DNA of 64,000 bases, from NCBI GenBank assembly GCA_018697195.1, contig CM031879.1, positions 42,085,378 to 42,149,377 on the forward strand, read 5' to 3'. The stretch comes from Certhia americana (lineage: Eukaryota > Chordata > Aves > Passeriformes > Certhiidae). The notes below the pieces were generated by a model. That model did no database searches, had not been told where the DNA came from, and worked only from the letters and a program-made list of their open reading frames with translations. Positions within the stretch are counted from its first letter, which is position 1, and each line of letters opens with the position of its first letter. Shown piece after piece: positions 23,668 to 36,679 of this stretch. The translations under genes were made by a program, and so were the position numbers.

Positions 23668-23688
23668 ATGCGCCCAGGGCGGCGCTGA
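23668..23688 (+). CDS. Candidate 6-codon upstream ORF in the SOCS2 5' UTR
   Basis: ATG at 23668 in the context GGGACCATGC (A at -3) opens a frame of six residues (MRPGRR) ending with TGA at 23686-23688. It lies 90 bp before the SOCS2 start codon in the same exon, downstream of the acceptor at 23640, so any transcript using that acceptor would contain it. It may reduce or tune SOCS2 translation. No peptide function is claimed. Confidence 0.45.
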   Translation: MRPGRR

Positions 23689-23778
23689 ACCCCGCGGAGG
23701 CGAAGCGGAGCTCTTCTCTCCTGCCGGCAGCCCCCGACCTGCGTGCGAGCGGGGCCGCGCCCGCCGCCGCCGCCGCCC

Positions 23779-25293
23779 ATGACCCTGCGCTCCGCCGAGT
23801 CCCTGGAGAGCGCGGAGAGTTCCGGGGAGCGCTGGGGGCACCCCGGGGCGGCGGCGCCCGTTGCCGAGGAGTGCCGTGAGGCGGAGCAGCTGGCCGCGGC
23901 TATGGAGGAGCTGCGGCGGGCAGGTAAGCCCGGGAGGCCGGGAAGGAGAAAGCGCCCAGGGCGGCGGCGCTGTCCGGGGGGAGACAGGGCGGCGCGGCGG
24001 GGATCCCCACCGGGCAGAGAGGGGAACCGGGCGGCGATGCGACGCCTGGCCATCGCCGCTCGGCTCCGCGAGGTCGAGCTCCCGCGGCAGAGAAGGGCGG
24101 CGACGACTCCGACCTTCCCGGGGGCTGCGGCGGCCGAAGCGAAAGCGCCGGCAGCGCCGCGCCCCGGCGGCAGCCCAGGATCTGCGGCCGGGCGAGGGCC
24201 GGGAGCTGCCGCCGGCCGGGGCGGCCGCGCCGCCGCATCCCCTCGGCCCCGCGTACCTGCGCTCCCCTCGCCGGCGTGGCGGCGGCTCGCCCGGCCCCGC
24301 AGGACGCGGGGCTTTGTTGCGGGCGGAGGGAAGGGCTTTTTTTCTTTCTCGCAGCCGCGCCAGGACCGCAGCTACCTCGCCGAAGTTGTTTTCTTGTCCC
24401 TATGCTTTCGATGGCTAGACAAAGCTCGTTTCAACAGCAGCCTACTCAGTTATCCAGAGCATTCTGCAGGCTGCCAGCCTATGCCTTGCGGACGCAGCGC
24501 TGGCCCCGGCGGGAGAGCAGCGGGGAGCCGCGGGACGCGTCCCTGCTGCTTCAGGGGCGGCCCGCCGGGTCGGCGGCTCCGGTGCCGGCCCCGCAGGACG
24601 CTGCAAGAAAGTTTGTGCGTGTGTATGCGTAGATATAAAAATAAAAAGTGACCTGGAAGGCTCTGTCAAAACGAGGTGCATTGTAAAACAAACTAATTTA
24701 AATAGCAAATAAAAATTTACTGTGCCTGCAGGACTTCAACTTTCAAACAACAAAAGATGGGTGACTAGGAGTATCTCAGCCAGAGAGCAGCTTTTAAAAC
24801 AAACAGGAATAAACAAATCCCTTCTTTCTCTCATCTTTTAACAGGATGGTACTGGGGCAACATGACTGTTGCTGAAGCCAAAGAAAGGTTACAGGATGCC
24901 CCTGAAGGGACCTTTTTGGTTAGGGATAGTTCGCATTCAGAGTATCTACTGACTATATCGGTAAAAACATCAGCGGGACCGACCAATCTACGTATAGAAT
25001 ATCAAGATGGCATGTTTAGACTGGACTCTATCACTTGTGTCAGATCTAGACTTAAACAGTTCAACAGTGTTGTACATTTGATTGAGTACTATGTTCTTAT
25101 GTGCAAGGATAGAACTGAAACACCTTCAAATGGAACAGTTCACCTTTACTTGAACAAGCCCCTCTATACGTCTGCTCCATCTCTGCAACACCGCTGCAGA
25201 ATAGCTATAAACAAGAGCACAAATCAGATCTGGGAGCTGCCATTACCAACAAGACTAAAAGAGTACTTGAGGGAGTATCAATACCAGGTATAA
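23779..25293 (+). CDS. SOCS2: Suppressor of cytokine signalling 2
   Basis: Cytosolic negative-feedback regulator of JAK-STAT signalling, best known for limiting growth-hormone receptor output by recruiting an Elongin B/C-Cullin5-Rbx2 ubiquitin ligase. Two coding exons, 23779-23923 and 24845-25293, are joined across a GTAAGC...ACAG intron in phase 1 and give 197 residues (human 198). The ATG was chosen because it starts the family's MTLR N-terminus; no in-frame ATG lies further upstream. The N-terminal 48 residues are variable. The SH2 domain spans about 50-154 and includes GTFLVRDSSH with the phosphotyrosine-binding Arg75. The SOCS box is C-terminal: the BC-box SLQHRC has Leu162 and Cys166 for Elongin C, and LPLP at 180-183 is the Cul5 box. 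It ends YQYQV, as the family does. Compared with human, the loop after MCKD is three residues shorter and the N-terminus two longer. All key residues are intact. Confidence 0.99.
23924..24844 (+). other. SOCS2 intron between the two coding exons
   Basis: A 921-bp phase-1 intron with donor GTAAGC and acceptor TTTTAACAG. The first roughly 700 bp remain CpG-rich, so the island covers the intron; the last 200 bp are AT-rich. No further feature seen. Confidence 0.9.
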
Positions 25294-26366
25294 ATATATT
25301 TTCTAAATGCCTCTAACACAGAGTAACTTTTGAATGCAATTCTTAAAATCAGCCAAAGAACTGAGTAACTGGTTGTACAACTCAGCATGGAATTCACTAT
25401 CAAAACAGTGGCAGTTCTGGGGGAAAGGTTTTTATTTCAGATGATACAAAGGGAGACTTCATGTAAAATAATCCCAGTTTGCATCCTTGGGGGTTCGACA
25501 AGGTGGCATGCTATTCTTGCAAGGAGAGAGAAGCCAGGAATCTGTCCAGATTGTGTTGCTTTGTCAATAAAATGCTGCACTAACTATCAAATGCTTACTG
25601 AAGCAGTGGGACCGGGAGAGATTTCATAAGTGGTCAGAGACCATATAAGAGTTTACTAGTATCTCAGTTGTCTGATTCCAAGATTAATTTGGTGCTGGTG
25701 TTCATATAATCCTAAAAGCTTAACTAGATCACACTGTGATAATCTTGCTAAAGTTATGCAACTAATCAGATCCAGTCAGAAAAATGATCATGTTTTCAGT
25801 TTTTATTGAACTACTCTCCTGCTTTTTTGCAAGCAAAGGAGTACTGTAAATAATCAGTTTAGAACATTGTTTTTCAAAGTTCTCTGAAAGCTGACCTTAA
25901 GAAGAAATGCCACATCTTTCACAGGAACCCAGTATATTGCTGATTATACCAGATTGGTATCCCAGAATCCTTAACTTGTTAACATCTTTACAGTGGTGAT
26001 GTATCCATGCTATAAGTATTAAGCCTCTTTTGGTTGAGGCTTTAGAACTCTATGCTTCAGACTTGCAGTTCCAATGTCAAAACATGGATATCAGCAGTTA
26101 GATTTGTCTTCTACAGTGTAGAATGTTTTCTTCAGCCTGTTTCCCAAAATATGGGAAAATACGATGTGGATATTTTTTTTTAAGGGAGTTGGTTTTCCTT
26201 TTTCTTCTTCTTCTTTTTAAAAATTTTTTTCTTCATTTTATTTTATTTTATTTTATTTTATTTTATTTTATTTTATTTTATTTTATTTTATTTTATTTTA
26301 TTTTATTTTATTTCATTTTTTAATTTCCAATTCACCATTGTAGCTATCAGATGATTACTCAATAAA
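25294..26366 (+). other. SOCS2 3' UTR with candidate poly(A) signals
   Basis: AT-rich sequence follows the TAA at 25291-25293. AATAAA occurs at 25566-25571 and 26361-26366. Either could end the message, giving 3' UTRs of about 0.3 or 1.1 kb. The pentanucleotide repeat (26235-26313) lies just before the second signal. Which one is used cannot be decided from sequence. Confidence 0.55.
26235..26313. repeat. (ATTTT)n pentanucleotide microsatellite, about 15 units
   Basis: About 79 bp of ATTTT repeats, nearly perfect, ending ATTTC. Located in the probable SOCS2 3' UTR or just beyond. ATTTT arrays resemble AU-rich RNA but lack the ATTTA core. Confidence 0.95.
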
Positions 26367-26399
26367 GTAAATCAAAGTGCACAACAATCTTCCAATCTC

Positions 26400-29079
26400 T
26401 GTATGTATGGACTTACTGCTATTCAGGAAAGAGTGCTCTTATACAGGAACTTTTATGATTTCCAAGCTAATACTCAGATAATTGCACATATATCAGTGAG
26501 GATGAATACCCATGCTTTGCCTTTTGGTGCTGCTCAAAAGTATAGCTGGATTACATTCAGATTAGAGGCTTAGAGGCTGCCTGCTGAATTCCTGTAGTTG
26601 GGTATTAGCATAGGACATTGCTTTTTCTGTTACAGTAGTCTTCCAAACAGGAAGAGGGGACTAAGACCCTCAGCACCCATTTTTCAGCCCAAATGTAAAG
26701 TATTTAATACAAGAAATACACAGGACAAGAATAATTGAAGAGCAGTAAAGAGAGGAACAAGGACATAGACTCATCCTGAGTCAACAAATTAATAGTTTTC
26801 GTTCTTTCCCTAGCTTATTTGTTAATTAAAGCAAAGACCTGCGCTTGAACAAGGAGGATTGCCAAGACTTGCTGTAATCTAGTTTTGCCCAGGCTGAAAT
26901 AGAAACAACATAAAAAAATCTTGTTTTCCTTGTGGCTTAACTGCTCTGTTTTACTGTCAGGATGTTCTGTCCCTTCTCATAAACTCTGGGGCACGGACCA
27001 GCTTATTTGTTGCATCTAAACTCCTAGTATTACACACTCAGTTTTGTCTGTAACATGCTGGCAGAAATGAGAAGCAGAGCCATTAAGAAATAGAAGGCAC
27101 CAAGAACGTGAGGCAGAGTGGATGGTTCCTTGGTATGACATACACTTGATATGTTCTTGTTCTTTCAGAAAAGGCGGGTTTCTCCTCCTCCATGGCTTAA
27201 ATTTTCTGTCCCCATTTTCAACTCAAGCTTTAGTATGGAAATGGGAGGAGTTTTCTTCTGACAAACAAACCAAAATACTTTGTTATGTAAAATTTTCCCC
27301 ATGTCTTGCCAAAATGTATTTGGAAGTTTTTCACATTGTATGGTGAACACCCTTTGGTTCCCATGCCCAAAGAGCTCTTGTATTCTAGGTACGTGTCATA
27401 ATCACATGGTTCTTGTCATTAGTCTTGCTAAGATCTGCCACCTTCAGGCTGAGGGCTTTTCCTGTGAGCAGAGCCTGTCAAAAACCACTGTTGCCTGGGA
27501 ACACTTTTCATTCTGATGAATCTCTTCTTATAGTTCTTGTATAGCTCTACCCTGTGGTGAGAGAATTGCTATATGTAATAACTTCCATCACAGTCACAAA
27601 CACTCTCATCTGCTGCTGTGTTTACATACTACTCCTGTGCCTTTTCAGCCAGGGTGATATGCTTAGGGTCTCAATGGTAAACGAATTGTACTAAGGACCT
27701 TCAAAATAAATCACAGGGGGTTTAAAATCATGAATACCAGTGCTGGAGCAAGCAGACTGAGAAGATAAGAGCTTTGGGGTGCAATGAGACTGCTATGTTG
27801 TAAATATAAAAAATGATTAATGGCTTGCCATTGGCTGACTATGTAAGCAGTCACAGGCCAAGTGTACCCCACAGCAGAGTCAAGCTCTCTGTTCTCTGAG
27901 CAACAACACAGGACAGATGCAGGGAAGCTTGCTGGTTCTTTTATAGTAACAGTTCTCCAAAGCACAAGGGCAAATGGCAGGCTGAGGACAAGGAGTGCTG
28001 GCAAAGTGAAAGGTGGTGATTCTTGTAATCAAGATTAGTTACTGTGATGTGAAATCAAGTCACCAAACATTGAGCATATTGACCTAGACTTTGTATCATT
28101 TGAATAAGTTCCTGTGAGGAAAAATAGGCTCTGTAACTACAGTGTGCTCGAAGCTGTGAACAATATTTTAAACAGACTGGAGGGGGAACTAGTCCTCTTT
28201 GTATGAAAGCACAGTTCTTGTCCTCATTAGGATGCCAGAGCTAGGGTTGATGCATTGCACTAGTAAAACTAAACCACATTATATAGCTTGCAGAAAGCTC
28301 GGCTTCTTTCTAATGCAGCACAGAGGAATGACTTGTTCTGGTATAAAATCTCTGATGATAGAACATGATTAGATTTCAGCAGTACAAAGACCTTGCATGT
28401 AGACCTTGTGAATTTTCAAACATGAAAATTTTCAGACATGTTGTTCAAACATTTAAAAAAAAAATTCAGTGCCATTTTTTTTCCTTTACCTTATGGATGT
28501 TGTATCTTGTTTGCAGCACTAGCTTTTAAATTGTAAGCCCTTCAAATTATAAAAATTACTTCTAACTGATATATCTAATCTTGAATTCCTAATACAGAGT
28601 GTGCAGCAGAGCCAGTTTCACAGGTTCAATGTCCATGAGTCAATCAAAAATCATGATAAGGACCTTAATCCTAAACCTTTTTTTCACCTCGTGTGTTGGT
28701 TTGGTTTTTCTTTTTTGAGTCTTGGAATTTCAGATTTTCCAGTTTGTACCTGGAATATTAGGAAACCTCTTCACTTTACTTACAGGAAAACTGAGAATCC
28801 TACAGTCCCAAAAGGTGATGCTTAAAAAACACCAACCAAAAAAAGCATAGTTGCAAGATGAATGATGAAAACAGAATTGGTGATAGTATTTAGTTTAGCA
28901 CTAAACCTAGCAAAAGCATAAACTAGGGCAGCATTTTTAGTTGGATGGGTATCTTCCTGCTGGCAGTATTATCACCGGAGACAGAAAATGGTTTGAGTAC
29001 AAGACAAATGGGTAGAGTGGGAATGTAACCATGCAGCTGCACCTAATGCATTAGATGTAATTTTATTTTACTCTGATCT

Positions 29080-29115
<36 letters not shown>

Positions 29116-32100
29116 GTAACCACATTCTAGGTAAGCAATATAAAATTATTAGCAAGAAGGAAAAATGGTTCACTGGAATATGGGGGAAGAGAGGTTTTTT
29201 TATTTCTTACAACAATGAGGAATTTACTCCTATAATGAGACTACATCTCATCACCTTGAGAAAACCCAATCAATATATGACAGGGAGGACACAGTTCTGT
29301 AGTTGTTTGAATTTCTGTACCTTAGCCAACTCTCATGTTTTAGCAAAATGTTCCTGCAGGTAAATTACCTTGTTAAAGATTGTTTTAAAAACTTTATTTA
29401 TTTATATGCTCTATTCAAGAGCTTTTTCTTGTATTACTGATAACAATCCTATTGATTTTTCCTTTGGCTATAATCTTAGGCTCTAGTGGAAAGTAAGTCA
29501 AGTGATATCAGGGCTTTGCTCTCCTTAAGCCAAAACACTTAATGGAAATGGGAAGAGATATCTTTAGACATGGGTATCATATCTAAGAGTCATTTAAAAT
29601 AAAGTAAAATAAAACTTCTGCCAACTTTGCAGTCATTAAAATAAATCTAAGTATCAAATTTACTGCTAGAGGAAACAATGGCTTGAGGGATTCTAAAAAC
29701 TGTATTGCTAATTCTCAATTAAAAAAAAAAAAACAACTTTGTTGAAAGGAGAAATTTTATTTTAAAAATACAGAAATTTATGAAACTTTTCTATCTAAAC
29801 CAAAAAAAAAAAATCCAAATAGAATAAGTAGAAGTCAATTGATAGGTCTGAGCCAGTTAGTTCTGTATGCACAAAGGAAGAGGGGATGACAAGCTGCTTT
29901 GGTATCTCAGCCCAGGTCCTGAAAACCACATCTCTATTAGCATTAGATTCAGCAGGTCTCAGTATTTTGATAAGCCATTAGCATGACTGAAAATGCCTGG
30001 AAACAACATTCCACTGACACATAACTTCAGTCACCATGGTCTGAGCTTGCTTTACAACAACATGGCAATTTGCCACAGTATTGCTAAAATTGGTTCAGTA
30101 GGCTGAAATCAGTCAAAGGAATGAGGAGACAGTTGGTTCAGGTGCTGACCATCACTGGTCCCTATCCCCTGTCTTAGACAGAGAGCACACTACAAGCTAG
30201 GTGAAACACAGCTGCCAGGAACAAGATGAGAAAATACTCTGCTTTCTAATGAGGGAATTACTTGTCTCATTTTCATGTCTGAGAAGGGGCTAAAGGAAAA
30301 GGACGTGGAAAAGCCAGCAGGTCCTGAGAGAGGTGGCACTTCTCACAAGGTATATCAAATAACTAACCACCTGGATGAGCACAATGCTGAAAGTAGAGAT
30401 TAAAGGTCTAGGGGAATAACTAGCATCAGTACAGTCTGAATCCACACATAGACAAAGTCTGGCTAGACACCTCAATTTCGAGAAAAAAGAAAATTAGCTT
30501 AGAGCAAATAATTTGTCCTGGTGCCAAGGTTACCAAGAAGGAGAGGGATTAACTGTGTTTATTAATCTGGTTATCTACAGGGCTTTAAAGTAGCCAGTGC
30601 CTCTGAGAAAGTCTATAGAATGACAAAAATATATCACTGTAATTATGCTAATAATTGTGTATTTTATTCTACTTAGATTCTGTTTTTAAAGAGGGATTGC
30701 ACCTGTGTTTCACTTTGCTTTCTTCCAGAATTGGAGCCATTATTTTTCCAGGAACTGAAATACCAAAATAATACTACTCTTTCCTCTCTTAAGGAGGAAT
30801 ATAACGCTGGAGCAAAAGCTTTTCATATTAGCATAAAGAACGAGCTATTTAGTAGGAAATTAGTAGGCATTTAGTAGGAAAAACTTCAAACAGATAATAT
30901 CAAGGAAAAGTTCAGTGGTGAGTGTTGCAAAGAACAAAATACACTAAAAAAATCCAAACAAATAGATTCAATGCTTCTGTCTTGATTTTTCTTTCACTGG
31001 AGGGCAGGGTTACTTTAAGTAAATCCTTTTGACTCCAGTCAAACTGTTCTATCATTGATGTTTCATAGCTGAGGTTTGCAACTTGGTGCACTCTTACTTA
31101 ACAAATAATAAATGCAGAGGTACGTTAGACATCAGGAAAGATTCAAAGTCTGGAGCTAATTCTTCTTTGGAAGTTATTTGGATCAGGCTTGATAACAAGA
31201 TTTTGTGAAAAATAGCTGTAAATCTGGTAGCTGAAAGTGCAAAAATCCCCTTTCAAAATGCTTTGTGACAATTTAACTGTATCTCTTTAGGTTGCAGCCC
31301 TGAAACAGGATCTGTCCGGCTGAGTTGCTGTACTCACACTCTGCCTCAGGGGGAACTCTCCAAATTTGAGAGGTTGCTCTGCACACCTTATTGCATACAT
31401 TTGCATTTTTCTTACCTTATACCAAATATACCTGTATATTTGACACATCTGGAGAACAGAATAAGTTGTGGATCAACTCTTACTGTTCGAGGAATTTTGG
31501 GCTGTTAATTTTCTGTAGGAAGGGCATTATTAAAGACTGAGCTGGCATTTATCCATCTCTAAAGTGGGTGGTGGACTCAACATTCTGTAAGTCCTCAGCA
31601 TGGGGTGAAAAGTGGTTTATACTACAAATAACATTGATAGGAACTTACTTAAGCTGCAATGAAGGAAATGAGGAAATCTTTGGCTGCACAGCTAAAAAAC
31701 AGAGAAGGAAGTAAGTTAGGAAACTGAGATCCTTGTCTAACTAGATTGCAGTGGATGTGGCAGAGCTCCTTCCTGAGCTGGAGAACTTCAGACGTGTGTT
31801 TTCTGTGAGGGGGAAACTGCTGGTGAGAAGCTTTCTGAAAATTTATCCGTTTCTTTTAACTCCCCTGATAGAGGATGCAATGCCTACTGCAGGATGCTTC
31901 ACTAGCCTGCAGGCAGGTAGGTTTCATTTTGAAAGGGAACAGAACAGATCAAGTGAATTTTTTAATCCAAGGGTATTTTTTGTTTGAAAACAGGACATAT
32001 GGGAAAGGTATAAGCAGTGGCAAATATCTTGCTAGGGCTACCTGTAAAAACATTCCATGAATCATGACTAGCTCCTGAAGTCTGGCCTTAAAGTAAGAAC

Positions 32101-35100
32101 CTTTCAAAATATAGGAATCGTATATGAGTTAGTCCAGTTCAAATCCTGGGAAAGCAACAGAAGATTACAAAAAGCAATAGCTATTCTCTCCCTAAATAAA
32201 AGCAACCTTACAGTCTTTTATCCAGAATATTAGAAAACCATTTCATATGCTGTAATTTGCAAGTAAAGTAAGTTGGTTTTGTAAAAAGGTTTTAGACTTC
32301 AATTTTTAATTAATGTTAGTTATTTGCTAGTGTTTGATTTTCAGGTTAATTAGTGAATTTTCTTTGTTTGTTCTCATATTAATAAAATGGTGCTTTACAT
32401 TTAAAAAATAATTTATACGTCTGAAATAAATAATAAATAATAAGACACATGCAGTATTTCATCTGTCTCCTCAAAGAATCTTTAAATTAGACTTAAAAAT
32501 AGAGAACTACATTAATTAATCTATTTAAAGGACTACAAATTCTGAGAAATACTGAGTCATGTTTTGCAAGTATTAATTAGACCTTTTTTTTTTTTATAAT
32601 TCACTGGATTTTTAAAATGAAATGTACATAAAAATTTTGCATTTGATGTCTGCTTCCTTATTATAACTATTTCTCATTCAACTTTTTGCTAAGGATTATT
32701 TGTATTATAGTAAACAGCACTAAGAACTCATTGTAGTACTGCTAATAAACATTTTTATTATGGAAACAAATGCAAATGTATAGAAACTACAGAGTCACTT
32801 TAAACTCCATGTTTTAAGATGCTTTAATATTTCTGTGCTATATTTTACCTACATGCTGGATGTGCCTTTTAATAAAATACTACTTTTAAGGAAGTTCATG
32901 ATGTGTCACCTGTATTTTATATTAATTCCTCTCTTTGATCTGCATTTAAAATCTTTATTATTTAAATGAATGGAAGTTACAAAGTATCAGAACAATTACA
33001 CAGGAGTCCAAGGGCTGATTCTGTTCAGTGGTGTGCTTCAGTCCTGTCCATCATCTTTTTTTAGGAGAGATAAGGAATCATTTTTCTAGTGGCAAATGCC
33101 ACTAGAATGCCACCCGAAAAGCAACACCCTTTCCCAACTGACCATCTGGTGCCCTCAAATCCTGCCAGCACCCAGCACAGCATGCCTAGGTTTTGGTCTA
33201 CAAAACTTTCTATACCAAACCCTCCCCTTCCTTGGCGTCAGCCAGGTTTTTGTGACTGGCACAGGAGATTTGGATGTTTGCATTACAGAGGCCCATGGCT
33301 GCAAAGGAGAGTCCAATGGGGACGAGGGTGAGGAGGAAGAGAAGAGGGAGGAATGGAAGGGGTTATTGCCTGGGACAGCAGTGGACAGCAATAGTTTGCA
33401 AGACCCTCATCTGGCCTTCAGGCCACCTAGTTTGGCTCACCCAGACTTACATTTTAACAATGTTCTTGAGACGCATCAATTACAGAATGTTTTCTGTGCT
33501 CTTCTTTCTAAAATTGACAGGCAAGAATACAAGATATGTTTCTCTTTTCCCTTCTTAGATTCTGAGGTTTTGTGAGAGATTTAACCAATTAGGTGTGTTT
33601 TTAATAAACAAATCTAAAGGCTCCTATTTTTTCTTTTGTCCCTAAAGCTGGAAGGCTGTCCTGCAGACAATTGAAAACAGCATAATCCTAATAGATTAAA
33701 GCTGCTTGTGCCAGTTTTAAGAATGCATTTGGCCTCTTGTTATCAACACAAAACAAACTAGTCTACAGAAAACAAAATACACACATGCTTGAATACAGCT
33801 TGACTCCAAATAGCATAAAGGATCCTCTCAAAAACATTTTTTAAAAATCTCATTATTCTGGTACAATTTCTAAAAAGGTTTGTAACTTTAAAGCCAGCTT
33901 TTAAAAAGTGTACATTAAATGTAAAAATCTGGTATTATGACTTGGAATAACCCACATGTAAAGTGAATAGCATTGTCAGAAGAGCTACTTAGCTTGCTTC
34001 CCACATATTTGGACTTGTGACCCTGAATTCAGCAGTCCTTAAAAGTGTGGCCTGATGGCCACTGATGGCCTCTCAATCTGCAGAACCTGACAGAACAAGC
34101 TTTTAAGACTAGAAGTCTGAGGATACTGATGTGCAGGTTTCGCTATGGCCCATTCATCTGCAAAGTCTAGGCAATACTTTTTTAATCTACATGGTTAGCT
34201 TTGAGACTTGAGCAGTTAGTGGAGCATTGAGTTGACACCAAACTGGCTCAAATATACATAAAATATATGTATGTATTTGTCCTTAAAACTGAAATAGCAC
34301 CAAACCATCTCCCTGAAGTTTTGTTGAGCTTGGACCAGAACAGAACTGGAAGACCTTTAGTGAGGGCTGAACACAAATGGGACCAAAACAAAGAATTTAA
34401 AGGACTTCTCTCCTTGGACTTAAAATATTAATTCTGTGCATCCTTATCCTGTACCTGTACTATATAATCAAAACCTGGGCTACGTTGCTAAAGCCAAAAC
34501 ACCAGTAGCATATTTATAGTTTCCACTAAGTAAATTTGAAGCACTAGATATTAACTAGTGGAAGGAAAAGGAAACCCCAGATTTTCCCTTAATGATATTT
34601 GGACCTCTGGTGCTGCCCTCTTCCTTCCTAGGCTTATCTGTTTCCTTTCACTGTTTTCCTTTTTCCTATCTCTGTTCAGACTGCAAGCAAATACGTGACT
34701 AAATGCTGACTGTATAACTGCTATAATTTCCTTGGGTGGAAGTCTGGAGCTGCTCTATGCATATCCATATGTTTTGCTAACTTTCTAAGACATTCTTGGA
34801 TAGTGTAAAATTGAAAAAAACCTAATTGCCTCATCTGGCAAAAAGATATAGTAAATTCAAATGACGTAACTGCTTGTCCTAATTTTCTATTTTAAAATGC
34901 AGCCACATTATCTGCAATTAAAAGCAGCTGTCAGGATTGCAATGAGGAGTTTCTCTGAAGCCTCCAAGTTTGGTCACTCCAATTCCAGATATAAAACAGT
35001 TCCTTAGATCATGACTGAAAGAAAAAAAGCAGCACTGGCAATCAAAAGTACAGGAAGCCAGGAAAGGAAACTTTCAGGAGCTGTACTGAGGAACAGACGG

Positions 35101-36650
35101 TTTGTGGTGTCTCTGCTCCCTGGCGCTGCTCTGTGCCATTTACAAACGTATCTTCTCACAATTAGTATTACAAACCTCATGGCAAGAAAATTTAAAACCA
35201 CTTCAGTTGTACATTGGCTATAACAGCAGCATACTTCTTGTCTTGGAGTTACCGATGATGACACTTGCGTGGCTTCCAGTGTTGTCAAATATGTTAATGC
35301 ATTGCTCTGAAACAACCCAGAGGAGTATTTAGATTTTTTTATGTCTGTGTTCCTAGAAGACTAATGTGTGCCTGAGGAAAAAAACCCAAACAAACCTTGG
35401 TTTATCAGATGTATTGTAATAAGATATCATTTATCAATTATTCACAAGGAATTTAACCCCCTGAATCAAATTTATTACCTGGAAATAATTATAGATAAAA
35501 ACATTATGTCATCAAACCAAAAACATTGCTTTAAAACTGCCAAATAAGTAGGATCTCTGCAGAAGCTGGACACATGATAAATGTATCTATTTTTAAAAAA
35601 ACATTTCTTAAAACCAGCATACAAACTTTGCCTTTAAGGCTGATTTACATTGTGTGTCCCCATAAATTCTCAACTGTCAGCTACAGGAAAATCAGAGGAA
35701 AAGGATTTAAGATTCCTGAGTGTGACTGCCTATCTTTATGCAAAATCTTGTAGATAAATATCATGTTAAGCATAAGCAGTACGTGAACTCTACCAATAAT
35801 ACTTTTGGTTACATTTTTCCACGGCAAGTATTTTCTGGGTACAGCATCTGGGAAAGGCAGTAAAGGTTTCCACGACTAGCTTCCAAATACCCTGAAATAT
35901 TTCAAATACCCTTAAACCTGTACGATTAGTCTAAACAGAGTGTACAAATGGGATCCACAAGGTGCCGACGTTTCTAGCAGCAGCTGCAGCAACCACCTTT
36001 CCTGCTTTTTTCCAGAGGGTAGGTATTAGCACGCTGTGCAGACCACAGCCAGCTTGCTGTGGCCGCCTGCAGCTTCAAAGGCAGTACGTTCCAGCACTGG
36101 AAGATCTTTTATTTTTCCCCTTTTCATCGCTATTGCGGTCCCGACATGAAAGAAAAAGGGCTGACACCACTCAATCCCCTGTGACACCTGACACCTACGC
36201 GAAGATGGAAAAAAGTTTTCCGTGATGTGCGAGCGAAAGTGACACCGCCTCATTTTTACAGCTCTGTGAATCACAGTCTTCCCTTTTCTACCGTATTTCG
36301 GTTTCCGCGCATCCGTATAAAATGAAGTGAATAATGAAGTAACCAGTAATAGAGGAATAAACCAAGAAGAATGTGCATAGCACTGTGGTAGACACAGGCC
36401 AGCTCTCACTTTACTAAATGGTTTTCATCTATTAAAGTTTCTTCATTTTCAGGCTGGTCAGGTGAAAGTAATGAAGTTAAACGTGTACAGCGCTCAATAC
36501 AACAGTGGTCCGTGTTTGATACGACGACACCAGCACCAGGATGGAGTTCAGCTTAGCGCATACTCACAAACATGAACCAGTACGCCTAGAGAGTAATGAG
36601 ATCAGCTGCTTCTAATGTCATTAAAACTGCAATTTCGTAAGTTCTAATTT
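26400..36650. other. Intergenic region between SOCS2 and CRADD
   Basis: About 10 kb of AT-rich DNA without a recognisable gene, RNA gene or intact mobile element. The longest open frame (33096-33575, 159 codons) overlaps open frames in other phases and on the other strand, matches nothing known to me and has no gene-like context. A (TA)n tract at 29085-29111 is the only clear simple repeat. Confidence 0.7.
29085..29111. repeat. (TA)n microsatellite
   Basis: About 13 TA units between GTTT and AAAATG. Confidence 0.93.
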
Positions 36651-36679
36651 AATTTTAGACACAACCCCTCCTCTCACTA

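Larger units (their letters stand above)
21300..24620 (+). promoter_or_regulatory. SOCS2 CpG island / promoter region
   Basis: A sharp switch from AT-rich to very GC- and CpG-rich DNA begins near 21300 and continues through the 5' untranslated exons, the first coding exon and the start of the following intron. It contains paired GAS motifs, GC boxes, a G-quadruplex-prone run and two well-formed splice sites that frame the 5' UTR. The large open frames on both strands here (up to 302 codons) come from low stop-codon density in GC-rich DNA. Only the frame starting at 23779 is conserved protein. Because the island is wide, divergent minus-strand transcription is plausible but not shown. Confidence 0.88.

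Noticed and set aside
21353..24651. Many long ORFs on both strands (up to 302 codons) in the SOCS2 CpG island
   Set aside because: GC-rich DNA has few stop codons. The frames overlap each other and only the one from 23779 to 23923 matches a known protein; the rest have low-complexity Pro/Arg/Ala/Gly composition.
33096..33575. 159-codon ORF in the SOCS2-CRADD interval
   Set aside because: A few ORFs of this length are expected by chance in 64 kb over six frames. Other frames and the opposite strand are also open, and no motif, splice or promoter context supports it.
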